Below the pieces are notes generated by a model. That model worked only from the letters and a program-made list of their open reading frames with translations. It had not been told where the DNA came from and made no database searches. The translations under genes and the position numbers were made by a program. Shown here piece by piece: positions 8,365-15,374 of a DNA stretch of 64,000 nucleotides (positions are counted from its first letter, which is position 1; every line of letters starts with the position of its first letter). Location of the stretch: assembly GCF_004359545.1 (NCBI RefSeq), contig NZ_SCWB01000002.1, positions 62,001 to 126,000 on the forward strand, written 5' to 3'. The stretch comes from Macrococcus lamae. GTDB taxonomy: Bacteria > Bacillota > Bacilli > Staphylococcales > Staphylococcaceae.

Positions 8365-9039
8365 TTTGTCCTTTTTTCTAATGATCTGTATGACGAGCAT
8401 GAGCACAAACGACAGCAGAATCATGATGCCGACCCAGCTGCCCGCGAGCAGCAGTTCATTATTTTCTATCGCGACATATATTGCAGTAGGTAACGTCTGA
8501 GTAATTCCCGGAATATTACCGGCAACAATTAATGTGGCACCGAACTCACCGAGTGCTCTGGCGAATGAAAATAAAATACCGGTAACAAGGGCATTTTTTG
8601 ATAGTGGAACTATAATCGATTTGTAAATGTTGAAGTTGCTGGCACCATCCATTTGGGCTGCATCAATCACTTCGCTGCTCACGTTGTCAATGCCAATTTT
8701 GAGTGACTGATACATTAACGGGATAGCGACGACAGTTGATGCAATAACAGCCCCGTAAATACTGAATAGTATTGTTGTATGTAATAATTGATAAATCAGC
8801 AGACCTATTACGCCATCTCGTCCAAGTAGAAACAATAGTATAAATCCGACTACAGTAGGCGGCAGTACCATCGGCAGCATGATGGTTGTCTCAATAATGG
8901 ATTTCCCCGGAAATGTCTTCTTGTTCAGCAAAAAGGCAAGGATGCTTCCGATAATAAAACTGATTACAGTAGCGGTACCTGCCACTTTCAATGAGAGAAT
9001 GACAGGTGATAAGAAAGTATCACTCAACAGTAAATCCAT
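8362..9039 (-). CDS. modB: Molybdate ABC transporter permease ModB
   Basis: A 225-residue integral membrane permease with five to six hydrophobic segments and the BPD_transp_1 EAA loop (MDGASNFNIYKSIIVPLSKNA, residues about 129-149). It also has the molybdate-permease signatures LPPTVVGFILL and FARALGEFGATLIVAGN. It forms the membrane channel that works with ModA. Its start overlaps the end of modA by 20 bases, so the two are translationally coupled. The usual third gene, modC for the ATPase, does not follow: the gene ends at a terminator shared with the opposite-facing SDR gene. Confidence 0.92.
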   Translation of the reverse strand: MDLLLSDTFLSPVILSLKVAGTATVISFIIGSILAFLLNKKTFPGKSIIETTIMLPMVLPPTVVGFILLFLLGRDGVIGLLIYQLLHTTILFSIYGAVIASTVVAIPLMYQSLKIGIDNVSSEVIDAAQMDGASNFNIYKSIIVPLSKNALVTGILFSFARALGEFGATLIVAGNIPGITQTLPTAIYVAIENNELLLAGSWVGIMILLSFVLMLVIQIIRKKDK

Positions 9040-9751
9040 AACTTCTATACACCTTTTTTGATTGATTATTTTGCAGATAATGGTAGAAATCTTGTGTTGC
9101 TTTCAAATCTTTTGCGGAACTCACTATTCCTAACGGATAAGTGATTGGTTCATGCAATTGATTACTGATAGCACAAGTTTCTAAAGATGTGGGTAAAGCA
9201 TCTGTGTAATAAACGATGCCGGCATCCACATTACCTGACTCAACGTAAGTCAGCACTTGACGGACATCTTTTGTATAGATTATTTTATTTTTCACCTTTG
9301 ACCAAAGCTGAAGCTTATTTATGGCAGACTTTGCGTATATGCCTGCTGGAACTGTTTCAGGTGTACCAATAGCAATTCTTTTTATGTTTGAATCCGTTAG
9401 ATGAACAGGACTGATGTGTTTCTTTTTAGAAATGAGGACCAGTCTGTTTTTTAGGAGTGATGCTGTATTTTCTTTGCTGATATCACTATTTTTAATCAGT
9501 TTATTCATATCCTTTACAGAAGCTGAGAAGAATAAATCTACCGGGGCGCCTGCTTTTATTTGATTGCTGAGAGTGCCCGAAGCGCCGAAGTTATAAACGA
9601 TATCAATATTAGGATGAGATTTTTCGTAATACTTTTCAATATCACCGAGCGCATCTTTCAAGCTGGCAGCAGCAGAAACTGTGACGGTTGTCTTTTGTGA
9701 ATCGCAGCCTGTAAGCAGTACAATGCACATAAAAGCGATTAAAAGTCTCAA
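9020..9751 (-). CDS. modA: Molybdate-binding lipoprotein ModA
   Basis: Extracellular solute-binding lipoprotein that captures molybdate (and often tungstate) for ModB. I choose the TTG at 9751 because an AGGAGGG lies six bases upstream. It gives a proper lipoprotein signal (MRLLIAFMCIVLLTGC, with the lipobox LLTGC), whereas the upstream in-frame codons add a non-signal-like leader. Mature-protein signatures: VSAAASLKDAL, FNFGASGTLSNQI-like NFGASG, and VDLFFSAS, which form the oxyanion pocket, plus GIVYYTDA near the end. The length of 243 residues is normal. It is the first gene of modAB. No modC is nearby. Confidence 0.92.
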   Translation of the reverse strand: MRLLIAFMCIVLLTGCDSQKTTVTVSAAASLKDALGDIEKYYEKSHPNIDIVYNFGASGTLSNQIKAGAPVDLFFSASVKDMNKLIKNSDISKENTASLLKNRLVLISKKKHISPVHLTDSNIKRIAIGTPETVPAGIYAKSAINKLQLWSKVKNKIIYTKDVRQVLTYVESGNVDAGIVYYTDALPTSLETCAISNQLHEPITYPLGIVSSAKDLKATQDFYHYLQNNQSKKVYRSYGFTVE

Positions 9752-9835
9752 AATAATCCCTCCTGTTCTTGTATCAGTATACAATAAATTTTCATTGATT
9801 AAAGCAGGTAACTTCCTTCTTTATGGTGAAGAAGG

Positions 9836-9859
9836 GTTTAATGAAAGGGAAATGGGTTA
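9836..9859 (+). promoter_or_regulatory. Candidate sigma-B promoter of alcohol dehydrogenase
   Basis: GTTTAA (9836-9841) is a perfect sigma-B -35. It is followed by a 12-base spacer and GGGTTA (9854-9859), close to GGGTAT. It lies about 40 bases before the ATG at 9900. Confidence 0.5.
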
Positions 9860-9899
9860 TTAATGAATAGTGTGACAATTTATAAAAGGGGTGTTTAGA

Positions 9900-11048
9900 A
9901 TGAGAGCAGTAACTTTCCAAGGTAAAAAGAAAATGGAAGTGAAACAAGTAAAAGACCCGATTATTGAAGCGCCGACAGATGCGATTATTAAAATTACAGC
10001 AACAGGTATTTGCGGTTCTGACTTGCATTTATATCATCAAGGCGACCTGATGATGGATCCAGGATTCGTTATCGGACATGAACCGATGGGAATTGTAGAA
10101 GAAGTTGGCAGTGAAGTAACGAAACTAAAAAAAGGTGACCGTGTCGTCATTCCTTTTAACATCGGCTGTGGTGAATGCTTCTACTGCGTGAATGAAATGG
10201 AATCTCAATGTGATAATTCAAACGAAGAACAGGCAAATTGGAAGATGGATAATGGCGGACTATTCGGTTTCGGTAAAATGCATGGTAACCACTGGGGTGG
10301 CCAAGCAGAATATTTAAAAGTACCATTCGCTGATTTTTCATCATTTGTAGTACCGGACAGTGATATGAAAGATGAACAGGTCTTATTTCTTTCAGATGTT
10401 GTCCCGACTGCCTACTGGAGTGTTGAAAATGCAGGCGTCAAACCCGGGGATACAGTTATTATTCTCGGCTGTGGTCCAATCGGTCTGATGGCTCAGAAGT
10501 TCGCTAAGTTAAAAGGTGCAGAACGTGTTATCGGTGTCGATAATGTAGAACACCGACTTGAACATGCAATTAGAACGAATCCAGTTGAAGTAGTGAATTT
10601 CGATAAAGAAAAAGAAATCGGCAAGCTGCTTCGTGAGGAAACTAAAGGCGGCGCAGATGTCGTCATTGACTGTGTCGGTATGGACGGTCAAGTGACAATC
10701 ACAGAACGTGCGACAAACTTAGTGACGCCACAACGTGGAACAATCAGTCCGATAGAAACAGCAGCAGAAGCTGTACGTAAATTTGGTACGATCCAGCTGA
10801 CAGGTGTTTATGCGACGCCGGCAGCTAACTTTCCGTTACCATTGATCTTCAACCGTAACGTTCAAGTGAAGACAGGTCAGGCACCTGTCATCCATCTAAT
10901 GCCTAAGTTATATGAAATGATTCGAGACGGCGTGTTCGATCCGACAGACATCATTACACATACGATGTCACTTGACGATGCTCCAGAAGCATATGAGATC
11001 TTTGATAAGAAGAAAGATAATAACATCAAAGTAGTATTGAAACCATAA
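9900..11048 (+). CDS. Zinc-dependent medium-chain alcohol dehydrogenase (glutathione-independent formaldehyde-dehydrogenase-like)
   Basis: Oxidises an alcohol or hemiacetal with NAD. I take the ATG at 9900 (382 residues), because the GTG nine bases earlier overlaps the AAAGGGG ribosome binding site. Catalytic zinc ligands: Cys in ICGSDLH and His/Glu in GHEPMGIVEEVG. A structural-zinc lobe is visible as CGECFYC plus a further Cys. The NAD motif is GCGPIGLMA. The long insert after the Rossmann fold and the motif YWSVENAGVKPGDTV match the FDH-like branch, whose members act on formaldehyde or other aldehydes and alcohols. A sigma-B-like promoter suggests stress induction. It stands alone, with a terminator directly after it. 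Confidence 0.88.
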   Translation: MRAVTFQGKKKMEVKQVKDPIIEAPTDAIIKITATGICGSDLHLYHQGDLMMDPGFVIGHEPMGIVEEVGSEVTKLKKGDRVVIPFNIGCGECFYCVNEMESQCDNSNEEQANWKMDNGGLFGFGKMHGNHWGGQAEYLKVPFADFSSFVVPDSDMKDEQVLFLSDVVPTAYWSVENAGVKPGDTVIILGCGPIGLMAQKFAKLKGAERVIGVDNVEHRLEHAIRTNPVEVVNFDKEKEIGKLLREETKGGADVVIDCVGMDGQVTITERATNLVTPQRGTISPIETAAEAVRKFGTIQLTGVYATPAANFPLPLIFNRNVQVKTGQAPVIHLMPKLYEMIRDGVFDPTDIITHTMSLDDAPEAYEIFDKKKDNNIKVVLKP

Positions 11049-11056
11049 TAACGACT

Positions 11057-11081
11057 GAACCGGCTCATTGAGCCGGTTTTT
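11057..11081 (+). terminator. Intrinsic terminator
   Basis: AACCGGCTC and GAGCCGGTT arms with a 3-4-base loop and a six-T run, right after the dehydrogenase gene. Confidence 0.9.
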
Positions 11082-11144
11082 TAGAAATTCAAAAAATAGT
11101 TGCGAAGGCGTTTTTTTCCTAGTATGATGAGAAGGTATTATAAA

Positions 11145-11159
11145 TGAGAATGAATCTCA
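11145..11159 (+). promoter_or_regulatory. Fur box of fhuD
   Basis: TGAGAATGAATCTCA matches the 7-1-7 Fur consensus TGATAATGATTATCA at 12 of 15 positions. It lies 16 bases before the ATG of a siderophore-binding lipoprotein, overlapping the expected transcription start. Confidence 0.75.
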
Positions 11160-11174
11160 ATTAGGAGGAGAACA

Positions 11175-12107
11175 ATGAAAAAATGGTTCGTACTATTGAT
11201 TGCCTGCTTACTGATGCTGGCTGCTTGTGGAAATACATCTTCTGAGAAGAAAGCAGAAGATACTAAAAGTAGTGAATCAAGTAAAGTTAATTATAAATTG
11301 GATAATGGGAAAACAATCAAAATTCCTGAGAATCCAAAACGTGTAGTATTGATGAGTGCAAGCTATACAGGCAATCTTCTTGAGTTAGGTGTAAAACCAG
11401 TCGGTGTTGACGCGTATGCTTTCCAATCTGATATTTTAAAGCCGAAGTTAAAAGGTGTGACACAGCTTGGAGCTGGCGATGTAGAAAAAATTGTTGAATT
11501 AAAGCCTGATCTGATTATTTCTTTTGATACAGATAAGAACAATTCGAAATACGCAAAAATTGCGCCTACGATTCCGATAAGTTATGCAAAACACGGTTAT
11601 CTGGATATTCATGAAGAACTGGGTCAGATTGTAGGTAAGGAAAAAGAAGCAAAAGCATTTGTTGATCAGTGGAAAGAAAAAACTGCTGAAGACGGAAAAG
11701 AAATTAAAGAGAAGATTGGTGCAGATAAAACCGTATCAATCTATCAGGTTTTCCAGAAAAAGATATATGTTTACGGTGATAACTGGGGACGTGGTTCTGA
11801 GATTATCTATCAGGCATTTGGTCTGAAAATGCCGGAAGCAGTAACAAAAGATGTTAAACCGACAGGCTGGAAAGAAATTTCAGCGGAGCAGATTGGTAAG
11901 TATTCAGGTGATATATTATTGATTTCAAGTGATACTGGTAAAATTTCTAACAGTATTGTTGAATCAAATGTATGGAAGAACTTAGACGCTGTAAAAAATG
12001 ACCGGGTCATTCAATATGATTCAGAAGATTTCTGGTTCAATGATCCGATTTCACTTGAACACCAGCGAGAAGTGCTGAAAAAAGAATTGATGAAAATAGA
12101 AAAATAG
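11175..12107 (+). CDS. fhuD: Ferric hydroxamate-binding lipoprotein, FhuD2-like
   Basis: A membrane-anchored receptor for iron(III)-hydroxamate siderophores on the outer face of the cell membrane. The 310-residue precursor has a lipoprotein signal (LLMLAACGN, lipidated Cys18), a charged linker, and the two-lobed TroA-like fold. The sequence closely follows S. aureus FhuD2 as I remember it: PKRVVLMSASYTGNLLELG, GAGDVEKIVELKPDLIISF, and YGDNWGRGSEIIYQAFGLKMP, which carries the aromatic and Arg residues of the siderophore pocket. It stands apart from its permease genes (fhuCBG near 37-39 kb), as is usual in staphylococci. A Fur box and AGGAGG precede it. Confidence 0.92.
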   Translation: MKKWFVLLIACLLMLAACGNTSSEKKAEDTKSSESSKVNYKLDNGKTIKIPENPKRVVLMSASYTGNLLELGVKPVGVDAYAFQSDILKPKLKGVTQLGAGDVEKIVELKPDLIISFDTDKNNSKYAKIAPTIPISYAKHGYLDIHEELGQIVGKEKEAKAFVDQWKEKTAEDGKEIKEKIGADKTVSIYQVFQKKIYVYGDNWGRGSEIIYQAFGLKMPEAVTKDVKPTGWKEISAEQIGKYSGDILLISSDTGKISNSIVESNVWKNLDAVKNDRVIQYDSEDFWFNDPISLEHQREVLKKELMKIEK

Positions 12108-12119
12108 TGAGCAGCTGAG

Positions 12120-12151
12120 AGCACTTATCTTAAAAAAGATAGGTGCTTTTT
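12120..12151 (+). terminator. Intrinsic terminator of fhuD
   Basis: AGCACTTATCT and AGATAGGTGCT arms with an A-rich loop, followed by Ts. Confidence 0.8.
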
Positions 12152-12153
12152 GT

Positions 12154-12186
12154 AATGTAAACTTTTTATTTATTTAGGTTAACAAT
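12154..12186 (+). promoter_or_regulatory. BirA operator of bioY, with -10 just downstream
   Basis: Left half AATGTAAAC (12154-12162), exactly 15 bases, then right half GTTAACAAT (12178-12186). The Gram-positive BirA site is ATTGTTAAC-N15-GTTAACAAT, so the right half is perfect and the left matches 7 of 9. A TATAAT at 12192-12197 follows, so bound BirA would block the promoter. It precedes a biotin transporter, which fits. Confidence 0.78.
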
Positions 12187-12226
12187 ATTGCTATAATCAT
12201 ATTAGTCGAAGAAAGGGGTATTTTTA

Positions 12227-12799
12227 GTGAAAACAAAAGATATGGTGATTGTGGCAATGTTTGCTGCTGTTATTGCAGTGCTTGGTATGTTACCGGCGAT
12301 TCCAGTTCCTGCAATCGGTGTACCATTTACATTTCAGAACTTGGGGATTATATTAGCGGGCTGTCTGTTAGGGAGAAAACTCGGTGGGTTAAGCGTCTTG
12401 TTATTTACTGTTTTAGCTGCGTGCGGACTTCCAGTATTATCGGGAGGACGTGGTGGACTAGCACTCTTTTTCGGTCCAAGCGGCGGTTATTTATTTTCAT
12501 TTCCATTAATCGCTTACTTAATCGGCTGGCTAACAGAGAAACGTTTCCAGCATATGAATGTATGGCAAGTCTTTTTAGTGAATGGGTTAATCGGTGCATT
12601 TTTATGTAATTTAATCGGCGGCACTTTCATGGCATTTAATCTTGGTATGCCATTAATGACTGCTTATAAATCTGTGTTAGTCTTTATTCCGGGAGACCTT
12701 TTAAAATCTCTTGTAGCAGCGTTTGTTGCTGTAAAGCTGCGTGCTGTTCCTTCTGTCAGACGCTATATTGAACCAGGTATGACTTATGGCAGTCGCTGA
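12227..12799 (+). CDS. bioY: Biotin transporter substrate-binding subunit BioY
   Basis: A 190-residue integral membrane S-component of an ECF-type vitamin transporter that binds biotin and is energised by shared EcfA/EcfA'/EcfT proteins (not in this window). It has six hydrophobic segments. Family signatures include VPFTFQNLGIILAGCLLG (residues about 33-50), GRGGLALFFGPSGGYLFSFP (about 74-93), and the terminal FIPGDLLKSLVAAFVAVKL with the conserved PGD-K. The start has AAAGGGG upstream, and a BirA box covers the promoter region. It is monocistronic. Confidence 0.95.
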   Translation: MKTKDMVIVAMFAAVIAVLGMLPAIPVPAIGVPFTFQNLGIILAGCLLGRKLGGLSVLLFTVLAACGLPVLSGGRGGLALFFGPSGGYLFSFPLIAYLIGWLTEKRFQHMNVWQVFLVNGLIGAFLCNLIGGTFMAFNLGMPLMTAYKSVLVFIPGDLLKSLVAAFVAVKLRAVPSVRRYIEPGMTYGSR

Positions 12800-12821
12800 G
12801 TAGATAATGGAATCATATTAT

Positions 12822-12856
12822 AAGGATGTGTCCTTCGTGGAACATGTCCTTTTTGT
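12822..12856 (+). terminator. Intrinsic terminator of bioY
   Basis: AAGGATGTGT pairs with ACATGTCCTT (including two G-U pairs) around a 10-base loop, followed by TTTTTG. Confidence 0.7.
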
Positions 12857-13051
12857 TTTTTAAAATTATATTAGAATGACCAGTTGTTGAATAAAGCATA
12901 TTGATTAACATAATTTCCCGTTAAAGTAGATTATTAATACAATTTTTTTATATACTTACAATGGTAAGAGATGTAATAAGATGTGCAAATGAACGTGCTG
13001 TTTTAAATGAAGAACAGGTATTTCAACATTATTTGAAAGCGTGGGCTAAGA

Positions 13052-13381
13052 GTGGAAATGGTGAAGATCTGCTTTACATCAGAAGAAATCTCAAAGTTTT
13101 TGCTTCATGAAAATGCAGTGCCTGATACTTTGCTGCCGAAAGCATGGTTTCTAAGTGATATATCAAGGACGTTTAAAGGTGTCATATACCATACAAAACA
13201 ACTTGTATCAGACAATAAAGTAAAGCCAGATAAAGAATACAATGTTAAAATAACTTTGAAAGACAGCCGTAAAATAAAACAATTTCTTCAATATACATAT
13301 GAAATGATTTATTATGACGGACCGATTGTTAGAGCGAGGATTCAATCTACGTTTGTGCAGGAGGTACTTGATGAAAATTGA
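13052..13381 (+). CDS. Small protein resembling a MaoC/FAS1-type hot-dog N-terminal domain
   Basis: A protein of about 109 residues with no confident family. The pattern ICFTSEEISKFLLHENAVPD near the N-terminus resembles the opening helix of hot-dog dehydratases. Later strands (YNVKITLKDSRKI, YEMIYYDGPIVRARIQSTFVQE) fit a hot-dog sheet. Start choice is uncertain among GTG 13052, ATG 13058 and GTG 13061, with no clear ribosome site. It overlaps the next gene by 11 bases, and that gene carries the hydratase-type motif, so the two may form a heterodimer like the two halves of MaoC-type dehydratases. This is inference from pattern and context only. Confidence 0.6.
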   Translation: MEMVKICFTSEEISKFLLHENAVPDTLLPKAWFLSDISRTFKGVIYHTKQLVSDNKVKPDKEYNVKITLKDSRKIKQFLQYTYEMIYYDGPIVRARIQSTFVQEVLDEN

Positions 13382-13667
13382 AATCACTAAAGAACAGGTA
13401 CTTGCTTTTACTAAGCTTTTGCAAGATGATAACAGTATTCATCAGAGTGATGCTACTGTTATTCCAGGGAATCTTCTTGTTCATTATATTATTCAAAGCC
13501 TTGAACTGCCTCTGCTGAAAAGCAATCACAGTACATTTAAAAAGCCTGTTCTTGTAGGGGAAGATATCGCACTTGATTATCATCAAACTGGAAACATTAT
13601 TGAATATCGCGTGACTTCAGGAAGAGAACTGAAATTATCCGGAACTTTGGAACTTACAGGAGGGTAA
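13371..13667 (+). CDS. MaoC-like hot-dog fold protein
   Basis: A 98-residue protein starting at ATG 13371, which has GGAGG (in CAGGAGGTAC) seven bases upstream. The segment LLQDDNSIHQSDATVIPGNLL matches the MaoC/(R)-hydratase motif D-x-x-x-x-H plus the later PG. The probable catalytic Asp and His lie near residues 18 and 23. The following FKKPVLVGEDIALDYHQTG and EYRVTSGRELKLSGTLELTGG are hot-dog strands. MaoC enzymes hydrate trans-2-enoyl thioesters or act as thioesterases. At this length it is a single-domain form, and the preceding gene could supply the partner. Substrate unknown. Confidence 0.7.
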   Translation: MKIEITKEQVLAFTKLLQDDNSIHQSDATVIPGNLLVHYIIQSLELPLLKSNHSTFKKPVLVGEDIALDYHQTGNIIEYRVTSGRELKLSGTLELTGG

Positions 13668-13668
13668 C

Positions 13669-14418
13669 ATGCTGACGTTTAACGATACAAAGCTCGATGC
13701 AGAACGACATGCAGAAAATGAAAGATTGATTCATTATCATACATCGTCACAGCTCATCAAATATTATGCTAATTATTATGCTTACAAGGAAGTGCCAACT
13801 CTCGAACAGTTTAAAGCAGATATTGAAATGCAGAAGTTGTTCCATCTGCAGAGAGGACAGAAACATCTTCTGTTTATATTTCCTGAAAATGTAAAACCTT
13901 CTGATGAACTGATCAGCTTTGGAAAAGAATATGGCTTTTCGTTAGAGAAGATGGAACTCTATAGGGCTGATACGAGTCAATTGAAGGCGCAGGATAATTC
14001 TAGCGTTGAAATCATTGAAGTATTAGAGCGGGGAAAAGCGTTTAACGATTTTCTAGTCGTATGCCGTGAAAGTGAAATAGAGTATGGGGAAGAATTTGTA
14101 GAATTAAAACGCACGACTCATACTCGGGACTTAATTGACCCGACTGTGATTCAGCTGATTGCTTATATGGACGGTGAACCGGCAGGGAAGCTTGAAGCGA
14201 TTCTTAATGAACGTACTGTAGAACTTGATGATTTTTATGTAAGAAAGGTTTTCCGGAGTCGAGGCATTGGAAGCATGCTGCAGCAGTTTGTCTGGAAACG
14301 AGCAGGAGAACGTCCTGTTATATTGGTGACAGATGGTAATGACACAGCACGTGAAATGTATCAGAAACAAGGCTACGAGAAAGTCAGTGAACGCTATGAA
14401 TTTTTAAAAGTGGAATGA
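13669..14418 (+). CDS. GNAT family N-acetyltransferase
   Basis: A 249-residue protein. The N-terminal half (residues 1-130) is a divergent GNAT-like or regulatory domain. The C-terminal half (about 135-249) carries the acetyl-CoA-binding signature VRKVFRSRGIGSMLQQFVWK, a GNAT motif A of the R-x-x-G-x-G/A type. Typical strand and ending motifs follow (VILVTDGNDTAREMYQKQGYEKVSERYEF). It starts one base after the stop of the hot-dog gene, so the three small genes form one operon that ends in a terminator. The acetyl acceptor cannot be predicted. The pairing with hot-dog proteins hints at CoA or fatty-acyl chemistry. Confidence 0.82.
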   Translation: MLTFNDTKLDAERHAENERLIHYHTSSQLIKYYANYYAYKEVPTLEQFKADIEMQKLFHLQRGQKHLLFIFPENVKPSDELISFGKEYGFSLEKMELYRADTSQLKAQDNSSVEIIEVLERGKAFNDFLVVCRESEIEYGEEFVELKRTTHTRDLIDPTVIQLIAYMDGEPAGKLEAILNERTVELDDFYVRKVFRSRGIGSMLQQFVWKRAGERPVILVTDGNDTAREMYQKQGYEKVSERYEFLKVE

Positions 14419-14444
14419 AACCCTTGCTAATTTAGTAAGGGTTT
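14418..14444. terminator. Bidirectional intrinsic terminator
   Basis: AAACCCTTGCTAA pairs with TTAGTAAGGGTTT (one G-U), between the convergent GNAT and fdhD genes. On the reverse strand it overlaps the end of fdhD. Confidence 0.75.
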
Positions 14445-15231
14445 ATTTGATGATTCTATCAGGATGACTGTATATATTGAATGACTCATTTCTGATAAAG
14501 CCGACTGCTGTGATATTTAAATCGTGAGCAAGCTTAATAGCAAGATCGGTCGGAGCGGATTTTGACAGAATGATTCCGACTCCTATTTTTGAAGCTTTAA
14601 TCAATATTTCCGAGGAAATGCGTCCTGAGAAAATTAATACTTTGTCACGAATCGAGATATGCTCTTTTATACAATATCCATACAATTTATCAAGTGCGTT
14701 ATGTCTACCGATATCAGACCGATGAATATAAAAATCATTACCATCACTGATTGCTGCGTTATGTAGACCGCCTGTCTGTTTAAAATTCGTACTTTTATCC
14801 TGCAGCTGTTCCATCATACGGATGATATCTCCTGCTCTAACCGTTTTGTCAGTCATAGAGACTTTGGCAGCAGCGGCATCACTGACAAAGTAAAATTCAC
14901 GGCTTTTACCACAGCATGAACTGATCATGCGTTTGGAATAATGACTATTGTCATGATTGATTTCTTTCGTCAAGGTTATATGACAGAACCCCTTGCTGTC
15001 ATCAAGCTGAATAGTCTGAATATCAGCATGCCGACGGATGACACCTTCTGATGCAAGAAAGCCGAGGACAAGTTCTTCAAGGTTTGTCGGGCTGCACACA
15101 ATTGTTGCAAATTCCTGACGGTTAACATATAGTGTCAACGGAAATTCTGTAGCGATTACATCATGATACGAATGGAATTTATTATGATGATATTTAATGA
15201 TGGACTGCTGTCCAGCAATTTCTTCTTTCAT
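14443..15231 (-). CDS. fdhD: Formate dehydrogenase accessory sulfurtransferase FdhD
   Basis: Transfers sulfur to the molybdenum cofactor of formate dehydrogenase, making the sulfido ligand it needs. The 262-residue cytoplasmic protein has the family N-terminus (FPLTLYVNRQEFATIVCSPTNLEELVLGFLASEGVI), the paired cysteines in ISSCCGKSREF near residue 100, and GGLHNAAI, SDIGRHNALDKLYG and FSGRISSEILIKASKIGV in the C-terminal half. The ribosome site is an unusual run of Gs (GGGGGGG, complement of 15238-15244) before the ATG. It faces away from moeB and belongs to the molybdenum region. A formate dehydrogenase gene is not in the window. Confidence 0.94.
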   Translation of the reverse strand: MKEEIAGQQSIIKYHHNKFHSYHDVIATEFPLTLYVNRQEFATIVCSPTNLEELVLGFLASEGVIRRHADIQTIQLDDSKGFCHITLTKEINHDNSHYSKRMISSCCGKSREFYFVSDAAAAKVSMTDKTVRAGDIIRMMEQLQDKSTNFKQTGGLHNAAISDGNDFYIHRSDIGRHNALDKLYGYCIKEHISIRDKVLIFSGRISSEILIKASKIGVGIILSKSAPTDLAIKLAHDLNITAVGFIRNESFNIYSHPDRIIK

Positions 15232-15280
15232 ACGGGCCCCCCCTTTGCCTTAGTATACCTCAGTACCATTATCATATATA

Positions 15281-15308
15281 TTGAAAGGTTTTATAGAAAG
15301 AGTAGAAT
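15281..15308 (+). promoter_or_regulatory. Candidate sigma-A promoter of moeB-moaB
   Basis: TTGAAA (15281-15286), a 16-base spacer and TAGAAT (15303-15308), each one base from consensus, in the divergent fdhD/moeB interval. Confidence 0.55.
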
Positions 15309-15374
15309 GGACTATGACAGACAAGAGTTTGATCAGCTTTGACAGCATTAATTACAGGAAATTGAGGAAGACCA

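Noticed and set aside
12961..13110. A 49-codon frame starting MVRDVIRCANER, overlapping the first hot-dog gene in another frame
   Set aside because: It has no ribosome binding site and ends in the middle of the downstream gene, whose own frame carries the hot-dog pattern. A small frameshifted remnant cannot be excluded, but support is too weak to list it as a gene.
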